Positions 50,126-57,735 of a stretch of 64,000 nt of DNA are shown piece by piece. The stretch's first letter is position 1; every line of letters starts with the position of its first letter. The stretch is from NCBI RefSeq assembly GCF_030815405.1, contig NZ_JAUSWX010000001.1, forward strand, positions 3,844,001 to 3,908,000, read 5' to 3'. The translations under genes were made by a program, and so were the position numbers. This stretch comes from Agromyces albus (GTDB lineage: Bacteria; Actinomycetota; Actinomycetes; Actinomycetales; Microbacteriaceae). The notes beneath the pieces are model-generated. The model had not been told where the DNA came from, ran no database searches, and saw only the letters and a program-made list of their open reading frames with translations.

Positions 50126-51076
50126 TCAGCTCGGGTAGACCGGATCGTGCGCGGGCGTGCGAAGCAGCGCGCCCTCGTGGCGTACCGTCGCGGCGGCGAT
50201 GGTCATCGCCTCGTGGAGTGCCGCCTCCCAGGCGATCGTCGTCTGCGGGAGGCCACGCTCGGCTACGTGCTGCACGATCGCCGAGAGGGTGGCATCGCCG
50301 GCGCCCATCGTGTCGACGACCGGGCCCGAGAGCTCGACGATGTCGGCGTGCACCACCAGCCGGCCGTCATGGACGGTCGCGCCCTCTCGACCGGCGGTCG
50401 CGAGGATCGCGGGGCCGAAGCCCGGCGCGTCGTCGGCCACGGGATCCCGGCTGAGCCGGGCGACGAACGCGTCGAGCGAGTCGCCGAGCAGCAGCTCGGC
50501 GTCTTCATCGCCGACTTTCGCGAGCAGGGACCGGGAGGCGAAGTCCTCGAAGTTCTCGAGGAACGCGGCGCGATCGGCGAGCATGCCGGCCCGGGGATTG
50601 CCGTCGACGATGACCCGCTCCTCGGGCCGCGCGATCGCGTCGACGAGCTCGGCATACTGCGCGGGGTTGTCGAAGGGGAAGCAGCTCACGACCACGAGGT
50701 CGGCCTCGTCGAGCGCCGCTCGAGTCGCGTCGTCGAAGCGGAGGCTGCGGTGCTGCGCCGCCTCGTTGAACTCGTATCGCGGCTCGCCGTCGGTGCGATC
50801 CGAGATCGCCCGCGAGGTGCCGAGCGCCGACGGGCTCTCGACGAGCCGCACGCCGTAGTCGTCGAGGTACGAGCGGATGTGCTGCGCCGGCTCGTCATCG
50901 CCGAGCATCGCGACGAGGGTCACGTCTTGGCCGAGGAGCGCGAGTCCGACGGCGACGTTGAGCGCGGCGCCGCCCACGAACTCGCGGGATCCCTGGGGAT
51001 CGCGGAGCTCGTCGATGAGGGCGTCGCCGACGACGGTGATCCGTTGCGTCGATGGAGCGGGGGCGGGGTGGGACAT
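50126..51076 (-). CDS. PfkB-family fructokinase
   Basis: A 316-residue ribokinase-like kinase: GDALIDEL at the start, GGAALNVAVGLALLG (sugar binding), and the catalytic DTMGAGDATLS. The gene starts 3 nt after the lacI stop, with GGAAGG of the lacI end serving as ribosome site. The fructan setting makes fructose the likely substrate; PfkB sugar kinases cannot be told apart by eye. Confidence 0.87.
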   Translation of the reverse strand: MSHPAPAPSTQRITVVGDALIDELRDPQGSREFVGGAALNVAVGLALLGQDVTLVAMLGDDEPAQHIRSYLDDYGVRLVESPSALGTSRAISDRTDGEPRYEFNEAAQHRSLRFDDATRAALDEADLVVVSCFPFDNPAQYAELVDAIARPEERVIVDGNPRAGMLADRAAFLENFEDFASRSLLAKVGDEDAELLLGDSLDAFVARLSRDPVADDAPGFGPAILATAGREGATVHDGRLVVHADIVELSGPVVDTMGAGDATLSAIVQHVAERGLPQTTIAWEAALHEAMTIAAATVRHEGALLRTPAHDPVYPS

Positions 51077-51079
51077 CCG

Positions 51080-52138
51080 TCAGCCTTCCTGGCGTGGTGC
51101 GATCTCGCCCGAGCCGCGCTCGATCAGGCGCGTCGGGATGATGGTGCGAGCGGCGGGGGAGTTGTCTCCGTCGAGCCGGGCGAACACGCGCTCGGCGGCG
51201 ACGCGGCCGATCTGCTGCGGGTTCTGTGCGACGACGGTGATGCCGGGCTCGAGCAGGTCGGCGAGCGGCACGTCGTCGAAGCCGACGAGGGCGGTGTCAC
51301 GATGCCGGTCGAGCTCGCGAAGCGCGTGGATCACGCCGATGGTCACGAGGTTCTGGCTGCTGAAGATGGCGGTCGGCGGAGTGGGCGAGTCGAAGAGCGC
51401 GAGCGTCGCGAGCCGCGCGGTCTCGGCGTCGTGGAGGCCTTCGACGACGGGCACGTCGCGTGTGGCGACGCCGAAACGGCCGAGTTCGTCGAGGAAGCCC
51501 TGACGGCGTTCGCGAGCGGTGCGGATGTTCGCCTTGTCGCCGAGGTAGGCGACGCGCCGGTGCTCACGCTCGAGCAGGTGCCGAGTGGCGAGGGCGGCGC
51601 CGTCGTAGTTGTCGCTCACGACGGCGTCGGAGGTGATGCCGGCGGGCTCGCGGTCGACGAAGACCACGGGCGTGCCGCGCCGGAGCTCGGGCGCGAGGTA
51701 GGCCTGGCTCTCGGAGACGGTCGTGAGGATGAGACCGTCGACGCGGCGCCGGAGGAAGGCCGACACCGCGGCCTGTTCGCGGTCGGGGTCGTCATCGAGG
51801 CTCGAGGCGAAGACCGAGACGCCGCGTTCGAGGGCGACGTCTTCGACGGCGCGATGCACGGCGCCGGCGAACGGGTTGTCGACACTACTGACGAGGAGCC
51901 CGAGCGTGCGGGTGCGTCCGTCGGCACGCCGCAGGTTCCCGGCGTGCAGGTCGGGCTCGTAGTCGAGGGTGCGGGCCGCGGCGATGACCTTCGCGATCGT
52001 CGCTGCCGAGACGTTCGGCTCGTTGTTGATGACGCGTGAGACGGTCTTCACGCCGACGCCGGCGAGTGCCGCCACCTGGCGCATCGTCGGGCGGCGGGAA
52101 CCGTGAGCCGCCGAATTCTGGTCTGACAACGGTGTCAC
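51080..52138 (-). CDS. LacI-family repressor of the fructan regulon
   Basis: A 352-residue LacI regulator. The helix-turn-helix is TMRQVAALAGVGVKTVSRVI near residue 18, followed by the hinge (LHAGNLRR) and effector domain. GTG 52138 is chosen because GGGGAG lies 6 nt upstream; a TTG at 52159 is possible. An operator copy (52124-52137) begins at the second base of this start codon, and another lies at the divergent transporter promoter, so autoregulation and control of both sides are expected. Cotranscribed with the kinase gene. Confidence 0.9.
   Translation of the reverse strand: MTPLSDQNSAAHGSRRPTMRQVAALAGVGVKTVSRVINNEPNVSAATIAKVIAAARTLDYEPDLHAGNLRRADGRTRTLGLLVSSVDNPFAGAVHRAVEDVALERGVSVFASSLDDDPDREQAAVSAFLRRRVDGLILTTVSESQAYLAPELRRGTPVVFVDREPAGITSDAVVSDNYDGAALATRHLLEREHRRVAYLGDKANIRTARERRQGFLDELGRFGVATRDVPVVEGLHDAETARLATLALFDSPTPPTAIFSSQNLVTIGVIHALRELDRHRDTALVGFDDVPLADLLEPGITVVAQNPQQIGRVAAERVFARLDGDNSPAARTIIPTRLIERGSGEIAPRQEG
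52124..52137. promoter_or_regulatory. fructan operator variant over the lacI start
   Basis: TGACAACGGTGTCA, one base different from the reverse of the other three copies (TGACAACGATGTCA). It covers the first codons of the repressor gene, where a bound protein would act as a roadblock. Confidence 0.7.
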
Positions 52139-52166
52139 AATTCGCTCCCCAATGTGCAATCTGGAC

Positions 52167-52216
52167 TTGACTGTACATGACGAAAGAGGCTAGACCTAGA
52201 TATGACATCGTTGTCA
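52167..52216 (+). promoter_or_regulatory. promoter and operator of the fructose ABC operon
   Basis: -35 TTGACT (52167-52172), 18-bp spacer, -10 TAGACC (52191-52196), and the operator TGACATCGTTGTCA (52203-52216) sitting at the expected start point. Repression by the divergent LacI protein is the natural reading. Confidence 0.75.
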
Positions 52217-52254
52217 GGGCGGCAACGGTCACCCACACAAGAGGAGATTCATCG

Positions 52255-53355
52255 ATGAATCACGCAGCACCCGGCGCACTCCGTCGCCGACTCATCACGG
52301 CCGGTTCGCTCACCGCCGCAGCAGCTCTCGCCTTCACCGGATGCGCGTCCTCGGACACCGGCGGCGGCACCGCGGGCGGCGATGACGAGAACATCAGCGT
52401 CTCGCTGATCACGAAAACGAGCACGAACCCCTTCTTCGTCGCCATGCAGGACGGCGCCGAAGAGGCTGCCGACGAACTCGGCGTCGACCTCACGTTCGCG
52501 GCCGGCAAGGAGGATGGCGACGAGGACACGCAGATCCAGGCCATCGAGAACGCCATCTCGAAGGGCGACGCCGGCATCCTGATCACGCCGAACGGACCCG
52601 CCGTCGAGGACGCACTCGTGAAGGCCCGCGACGCCGGCCTCTACGTCATCGCGCTCGACACCCCGCCCGGCGACCCCGAGTCGGTGGACATCACGTTCGC
52701 CACCGACAACTTCCTCGCCGGCCAGGAGATCGGCAAGTGGACCGCCGCGAAGCTCGGCGGCGAGAAGGCCACGATCGCGCTCATCGACCTCTTCGACGAC
52801 AAGGTCGTCTCAGTCGACGTGGCCCGCGACCAGGGCTTCCTCGACGGCATGGGCATCGACGTCGGCGACGAGACGAAGAACGGCGACGAGGCGAAGACGG
52901 GCACGTACTCGGGAGGCGAATACGAGATCGTCGGCAACGAGGTATCCGGGGGTGCAGAAGACGGCGGCCGCACCGCCGCGGAGACCCTGCTCTCGAAGAA
53001 CTCCGACATCAACGTCGTCTACACGATCAACGAGCCCACCGCCTACGGCGCCTACGAGGCCTTCAAGGCAGCCGGCACCACCGACGGTCTCGTCGTCGTC
53101 TCGGTCGATGGCGGCTGTGCTGGAATCGATGCCGTCAAGGACGGCACCATCGGCGCGACGAGCCAGCAGTACCCGGTCAAGATGGCCGAGCTCGGCGTGC
53201 AGGCGATCCACGACCTCGTGAAGACCGGCAAGAAGCCCGAGACCACTGAAGGCCTCGACTTCTTCAACACGGGTGTCGCGCTCGTGACCGACGACCCCCA
53301 GGAGGGCGTCGAGTCGATCGACACCGCCGAGGGCAGCGAGATCTGCTGGGGCTAA
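52255..53355 (+). CDS. fructose/ribose-class sugar-binding lipoprotein
   Basis: A 366-residue periplasmic-binding-protein-type lipoprotein (peripla_BP_4, RbsB/FrcB class). Lipobox AFTGC with Cys30. The first strand SVSLITKTSTNPFFVAMQDG and the later IALDTPPG and VVSVDGGCAGI are family features. AGGAG lies before ATG. Encoded with a permease and a single ATPase, it matches the FrcBCA fructose importer layout. Fructose as substrate is inferred from the regulon. Confidence 0.91.
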   Translation: MNHAAPGALRRRLITAGSLTAAAALAFTGCASSDTGGGTAGGDDENISVSLITKTSTNPFFVAMQDGAEEAADELGVDLTFAAGKEDGDEDTQIQAIENAISKGDAGILITPNGPAVEDALVKARDAGLYVIALDTPPGDPESVDITFATDNFLAGQEIGKWTAAKLGGEKATIALIDLFDDKVVSVDVARDQGFLDGMGIDVGDETKNGDEAKTGTYSGGEYEIVGNEVSGGAEDGGRTAAETLLSKNSDINVVYTINEPTAYGAYEAFKAAGTTDGLVVVSVDGGCAGIDAVKDGTIGATSQQYPVKMAELGVQAIHDLVKTGKKPETTEGLDFFNTGVALVTDDPQEGVESIDTAEGSEICWG

Positions 53356-53371
53356 TCACCAGCACCGCAAC

Positions 53372-53458
53372 GTGAGGCGGTGCGGTTCGGGCGACGGATG
53401 TCGCGTGAGCCGTCCCGGGCCGCGGCATCCGTCAGCCGCCCGATCCGCACCGCCTCAC
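53372..53458 (+). terminator. long intercistronic hairpin between binding protein and permease
   Basis: Arms 53372-53393 and 53437-53458 pair over 22 bp with one mismatch. A further inner stem joins 53394-53400 with 53426-53432. It starts 17 nt after the binding-protein stop and ends 24 nt before the permease start. Probably limits read-through and protects the upstream mRNA, giving excess binding protein. Confidence 0.72.
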
Positions 53459-53481
53459 CCTTGAGAAATCGGAGAATCAAC

Positions 53482-54522
53482 GTGAGTCAGCAAACCACAG
53501 AGCCGCCGACCTCGGCGCTCGATCTGGCCGAGGAGTTCCTCGACCGCAGCACGCCGCTCAGCCGCATCCGCAACACCCTGCATCGCTACCCCGCTCTCAG
53601 CCCGGCCATCGTGCTCGTGCTCGCCGTGATCGTGTTCGGGTTGCTCAACGACCGCTTCCTGAACCCGGCCAACCTCTCGCTCATCACGCAGCAGGTCGCC
53701 GTGGTCGGCACCCTCGCCCTCGCCCAGACCCTCATCATCCTCACCGCGGGCATCGACCTGTCGGTCGGAGCGGTGATGGTGCTCAGCTCGATGGTGGTCG
53801 CCCAGACCACGGTGCACATGGGCGTGCCGGCCATCCTCGGCCTCTTCCTCGGCCTCGTCGTCGGGCTCGGCGCGGGCGCCCTCAACGGCTTCCTCGTCAC
53901 GCGCCTCAAGCTGCCGCCGTTCATCGTGACCCTCGGCACGCTCAACATCTTCGTCGCGCTCACGCTGCTCTACTCCGGCGGCGCGACCGTTCGTGGCGGC
54001 GAGATGCCCGACCTCCTCACCGCGATGGGGGCGACGTTCAACCTGGGCGGCGTGAACATCACGATCGGCGTGCTCATGATGCTGATCCTCTACGTCGTGC
54101 TCGCGTTCATCCTGCAGAAGACCGCATGGGGCCGGCACGTCTACGCGGTCGGCGACGACCCCGAGGCGGCGCGACTCGCGGGCATCAGCGTGAACCGGGT
54201 GCTCATGAGCGTCTACCTCGCGGCCGGCGCGATCCTCGTGATCGGCGCCTGGATCCAGATCGGGCGCACGAACGCCGCGTCGCCGAACGCCGGCGCCGAC
54301 CTCAACCTCGACTCGATCACCGCCGTCGTGATCGGCGGCACGAGCCTCTTCGGCGGTCGGGGCACCGTTTGGGGCACGCTCCTCGGCGCGCTCATCGTCG
54401 GCATCTTCCGCAACGGGCTCTCGCTCGCGGGGCTCGACGTGCTCTGGCAGACGTTCGCCGTCGGTGTGCTCATCGTCGTGGCCGTCTCCGTCGACCAGTG
54501 GATTCGAAAGGTACGCAAATGA
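53482..54522 (+). CDS. sugar ABC transporter permease (RbsC/FrcC class)
   Basis: A 346-residue permease with about eight to ten membrane segments. Family blocks include IILTAGIDLSVGAVMVLSSM, LPPFIVTLGTLNIF and GTSLFGGRGTVWGTLLGALI. GGAGAAT before GTG 53482 is the ribosome site. Its stop overlaps the ATPase start (ATGA). Confidence 0.93.
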   Translation: MSQQTTEPPTSALDLAEEFLDRSTPLSRIRNTLHRYPALSPAIVLVLAVIVFGLLNDRFLNPANLSLITQQVAVVGTLALAQTLIILTAGIDLSVGAVMVLSSMVVAQTTVHMGVPAILGLFLGLVVGLGAGALNGFLVTRLKLPPFIVTLGTLNIFVALTLLYSGGATVRGGEMPDLLTAMGATFNLGGVNITIGVLMMLILYVVLAFILQKTAWGRHVYAVGDDPEAARLAGISVNRVLMSVYLAAGAILVIGAWIQIGRTNAASPNAGADLNLDSITAVVIGGTSLFGGRGTVWGTLLGALIVGIFRNGLSLAGLDVLWQTFAVGVLIVVAVSVDQWIRKVRK

Positions 54523-55334
54523 CCGACACCACCGACACCACCGCTGCCGGAGCGGCGGCTGCAGCGGCATCCGATGGCCGCACGCCGATCCTCCGCGCCA
54601 AGCGCCTCGTGAAGACGTTCGGCCGCGTCGTCGGCCTCGACGGGGTGAGCCTCGAGCTCTACCCCGGAGAGGTGCTCGCCATCATCGGCGACAACGGCGC
54701 CGGCAAGTCGACGCTCATCAAGTGCCTCACGGGCGCCGAGATCCCCGACGAGGGCGAGATCTTCCTCGACGGCAAGCCGGTGCACTTCAAGCGTCCGCAG
54801 GACGCACACGCCGCCGGCATCGAGACCGTGTACCAGAACCTCGCCGTCTCGCCCGCGCTCGACGTGGCCGCGAACCTCTTCCTCGGTCGCGAGGTGCGCA
54901 AGAAGGGCATCCTCGGCTCGGTCTTCCGCATGGTCGACCAGAAGGGCATGCGGCAGCGGGCGAAGGACGAGCTCAAGGAGCTCGGGATCTCGACGCTGCA
55001 GGATGTCACGGTGGCCGTCGAGAACCTCTCGGGCGGGCAGCGGCAGGCCGTCGCCGTCGCACGTGCCGCAGCGTTCGGGTCGAAGGTCGTCGTGCTCGAC
55101 GAGCCGACGGCGGCGCTCGGCGTGCGCGAATCGCAGCAGGTGCTCGAGCTCATCAAGAACCTGCGCGACCGCGGCATCCCCGTCATCCTCATCTCGCACA
55201 ACATGCCGCAGGTGTTCGAGGTGGCCGACCGCATCCACATCCAGCGGCTCGGCAAGCGCGCAGCCACGATCACGCCCGAGTCGCACTCGATGACCGACGC
55301 GGTCGCGATCATGACCGGCGCGGCCCGCGTGTGA
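54519..55334 (+). CDS. sugar ABC transporter ATPase (FrcA class)
   Basis: A 271-residue ATPase with one nucleotide-binding domain, unlike the double domain of RbsA. Walker A GDNGAGKST, signature LSGGQRQ, Walker B VVVLDEP and the H-loop ISHNM are present. After an Ala/Thr-rich start it begins at TPILRAKRLVKTFG. Coupled to the permease before it and to the small ABM gene after it (GTGA). Confidence 0.93.
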   Translation: MTDTTDTTAAGAAAAAASDGRTPILRAKRLVKTFGRVVGLDGVSLELYPGEVLAIIGDNGAGKSTLIKCLTGAEIPDEGEIFLDGKPVHFKRPQDAHAAGIETVYQNLAVSPALDVAANLFLGREVRKKGILGSVFRMVDQKGMRQRAKDELKELGISTLQDVTVAVENLSGGQRQAVAVARAAAFGSKVVVLDEPTAALGVRESQQVLELIKNLRDRGIPVILISHNMPQVFEVADRIHIQRLGKRAATITPESHSMTDAVAIMTGAARV

Positions 55335-55684
55335 GCTCGTCGAAACCCGAGGGCGTCGTCGAACTCGTTGCCGAGTTCACGGCGCTCCCCGGCCGCGAGG
55401 AGGAGGTCGAGCGCCTCCTCCTCGCGCTCACGGCCGAGGTGCGCAACGAGCCCGGATGCCTCGAGTTCACGCCGCACCGCGTCGCCCCTGCTCCCGCCGA
55501 GGCTGTGGTCGCGACAAGTCCCGCACCCGTGGGCTTCCGCTTCGTCGTGACGGAGGCCTATCGCGACCGGGAGGCGTTCGCCGACCACCTCGCGGGGTCG
55601 TACGGTGCGGCGTTCAACGCGGCGCTGCATCCGCTCATCGTCGAGGACCGCTCCGCGCTCACGTTCCTCAGGCGCCTCGGCTGA
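55331..55684 (+). CDS. ABM-domain monooxygenase-like protein
   Basis: A 117-residue ferredoxin-fold protein of the antibiotic-biosynthesis-monooxygenase (ABM) group: VVELVAEFTALPGREEEVERL, NEPGCLEF, and a C-terminal helix AFADHLAG. GTG 55331 overlaps the ATPase stop, so it belongs to the fructose operon. Such proteins include quinol monooxygenases and sugar mutarotases. A mutarotase-like role would suit a sugar operon, but this is speculation. Confidence 0.78.
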   Translation: MSSSKPEGVVELVAEFTALPGREEEVERLLLALTAEVRNEPGCLEFTPHRVAPAPAEAVVATSPAPVGFRFVVTEAYRDREAFADHLAGSYGAAFNAALHPLIVEDRSALTFLRRLG

Positions 55685-55818
55685 CCGTCTCCTCTCACGA
55701 TCGTCCCGCTCGCGGTGGAGGGCCCGGATCGCGTGGGAGTGACCGAGTTCGGTCGCTCCCACGGAACAGGCTCCTCCGCGGCGTGCATTAGCGTGGGTGG
55801 CTGACCCCGAGGAGCACC

Positions 55819-56496
55819 ATGAGACCCGGACCGAGACGCAGCGTCAGCCAGGTCGACATCGTCGACGCGGCGTTCGATATCCTCGAGCAGAAGGGCTTCG
55901 CCGCGGTCTCCGTGCGAGGCGTGGCGGCGGCGCTCGGGCTCACGCCCACCGCGATCTACACGTACTTCCCGTCGAAGAACGCGCTCATGCGGGCCATGGT
56001 CGAAGAGCTCCTCGCGGGCGTCGACGTGGCCGGGGCATCCGACACGTCGAGCGGATGGCGCGACCGCGTGCACGCCCTCGCGCTCGCCGTGCGAGCGAGG
56101 CTCGCCGAGCATACCGGCGCCATGGTGCTCGTCACGAGCGGGCCGCTCGACGGACCGCACGCCCTCGCGCTCGGCGAGGCGCTCATCCGCTTGTTCGTCG
56201 AGGCCGGCCTGCCGGTCGACGACGCCGCGCGGGCCGCCGTGGCCGTGCGGGCGCACGTGCTCGGCGTGAGCGCCCTCGAAGCGGCAGAGCGCGCCGGGCG
56301 GGGGGCTGAAGCTGGTGCCGCCGAGGGCGCGGGCCGCGCGACATCCGGCCCCCTCTGGACGGATGCCTCGCGCTACCCGCTCACCGAGGCGACCGCGCAT
56401 CTCGCGCTCCCCGCGGGAGCCGACGACGAGTTCGCGTGGGGAATCGATCGCTTGCTCGACGGCCTGCTCGGCAGCGTGCCGGCGCGTAGCGCCTGA
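55819..56496 (+). CDS. TetR-family regulator
   Basis: A 225-residue TetR regulator. The helix-turn-helix lies in residues about 14-55 (FAAVSVRGVAAALGLTPTAI, then YTYFPSKNALMRAM), followed by the ligand domain. It faces the DUF2804 gene tail to tail; target genes are not evident. The start sits after GAGGAGCACC. Confidence 0.86.
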   Translation: MRPGPRRSVSQVDIVDAAFDILEQKGFAAVSVRGVAAALGLTPTAIYTYFPSKNALMRAMVEELLAGVDVAGASDTSSGWRDRVHALALAVRARLAEHTGAMVLVTSGPLDGPHALALGEALIRLFVEAGLPVDDAARAAVAVRAHVLGVSALEAAERAGRGAEAGAAEGAGRATSGPLWTDASRYPLTEATAHLALPAGADDEFAWGIDRLLDGLLGSVPARSA

Positions 56497-56522
56497 GCCT
56501 GAGGGTCGAGGCGGCGCCGCGG

Positions 56523-57551
56523 CTACCAGCGGTTGCGCACGTACTCCGCCCATCCGAACAGCGACTCGACCGCGATGATCTCGCCGGAGTCGTCGGTGAC
56601 GGTGCCGCGATACGTGCCGAAGCACTGATGTGTCTCGGAGGAGATCACCCCGAGCGCGGTGCGCTCGGCCCGCTCGTAGAGCGGCTCGAAGCGCAGATCG
56701 ACGCGAACGCTCCTGATCGACCACGGCGCGAGCCAGTCCTCCTGGTCGAAGCGCCACTCGAGCTCGTCGCCGAGCTTGTGCAGGCGGCCGTCGAGCGAGA
56801 CCGCGTTCTCGGTCGAACCGGTGCCGTCGGTCGCGCCGCCGGCGAGCTGCAACCCGAGCCGTCGCCCGCGCTCGATGCCGGAGGCCGCACCCCAGTACCA
56901 CGTCATGCGGTACGGCCAGCGTCCGCGGGCGTGGTCGAGCACCGCCCAGCTGTCGCCCGGCGGAAGGTCGTGGCGGGTGCCGTCGACGGTGATGGTGCCG
57001 AGGGCGGGGCGTGCGACATCCTTCATCCTGTACTCGAACCTGCGATCGCTCCACGGCACCACCACGCCCATCGACTCGTGGCCGTCGGGCCGCTCGGCGA
57101 GCACGTCGAGCGTCACGCGCGCGCTCGCCGCCCGGATTCGCGTGCCGCCGCGCTCCTCGACGATCGTGGCCTCGATGTCGCGCATGCTCGCCGTGGCCGG
57201 GCCGCTGCCGTGAGACGGGGGTAGCGACACGCCCCGCGAAAGCGGCATGGTCGCGCCGCTGTCGACGAACTCGAGCGTGCTCCGATCGAGCACCCACACC
57301 TTGGAGGTGGTGGCGTAGTCGAGCATCGCGATCGTGACGGCCGCGATCAGGTGCGGTGAGGTGAACACCCAGTATTCCCAGCGCTTGTTGCGGCCGCGGC
57401 CGACGCCGCCGCGGCCGATGCCTGAGGTGTCGTGCAGCGGATGCCGGGTCCAGCCCACCGACTCGGGATCGAGTCGGCCATTCGGCAGGCAGAGCGTCAC
57501 CGGACCGGTGAGCTCACGCTCGTGCGTCAGCGGCGTGTTCGCGTCGCCCAC
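56523..57551 (-). CDS. DUF2804-domain protein
   Basis: A 342-residue protein matching DUF2804 (opening LTGPVTLCLPNGRLDPESVG, later WEYWVFTSPHLIAAVTIAM and GRWPYRMTWYWGAASG). Folds of this family resemble lipocalin-like or hydroxyneurosporene synthase-like double barrels. Function unknown. No signal peptide. Confidence 0.83.
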   Translation of the reverse strand: MGDANTPLTHERELTGPVTLCLPNGRLDPESVGWTRHPLHDTSGIGRGGVGRGRNKRWEYWVFTSPHLIAAVTIAMLDYATTSKVWVLDRSTLEFVDSGATMPLSRGVSLPPSHGSGPATASMRDIEATIVEERGGTRIRAASARVTLDVLAERPDGHESMGVVVPWSDRRFEYRMKDVARPALGTITVDGTRHDLPPGDSWAVLDHARGRWPYRMTWYWGAASGIERGRRLGLQLAGGATDGTGSTENAVSLDGRLHKLGDELEWRFDQEDWLAPWSIRSVRVDLRFEPLYERAERTALGVISSETHQCFGTYRGTVTDDSGEIIAVESLFGWAEYVRNRW

Positions 57552-57664
57552 ACGACCTCCTCATCTCGTGCTCCCTGTGCACAGTGTATTGCTGCGGGGG
57601 CCGCGTGTCAGGGCAGCGAATCCGCAGCGGATCATGACGAGGCGTGCACCCCGAATCGCGACGC

Positions 57665-57692
57665 GGCGCCGGCCCTGGGAAGGGCCGACGCC
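57665..57692 (-). terminator. terminator of M6 metalloprotease gene
   Basis: GGCG-C-CGGCCCT pairs with AGGGCCG-A-CGCC around a GGGA loop, 43 nt beyond the protease stop on the minus strand. Confidence 0.68.
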
Positions 57693-57735
57693 TCGCCGGT
57701 GGTGTGGTGCTGGTGCTGCGATGCTGCTGGTGCGG

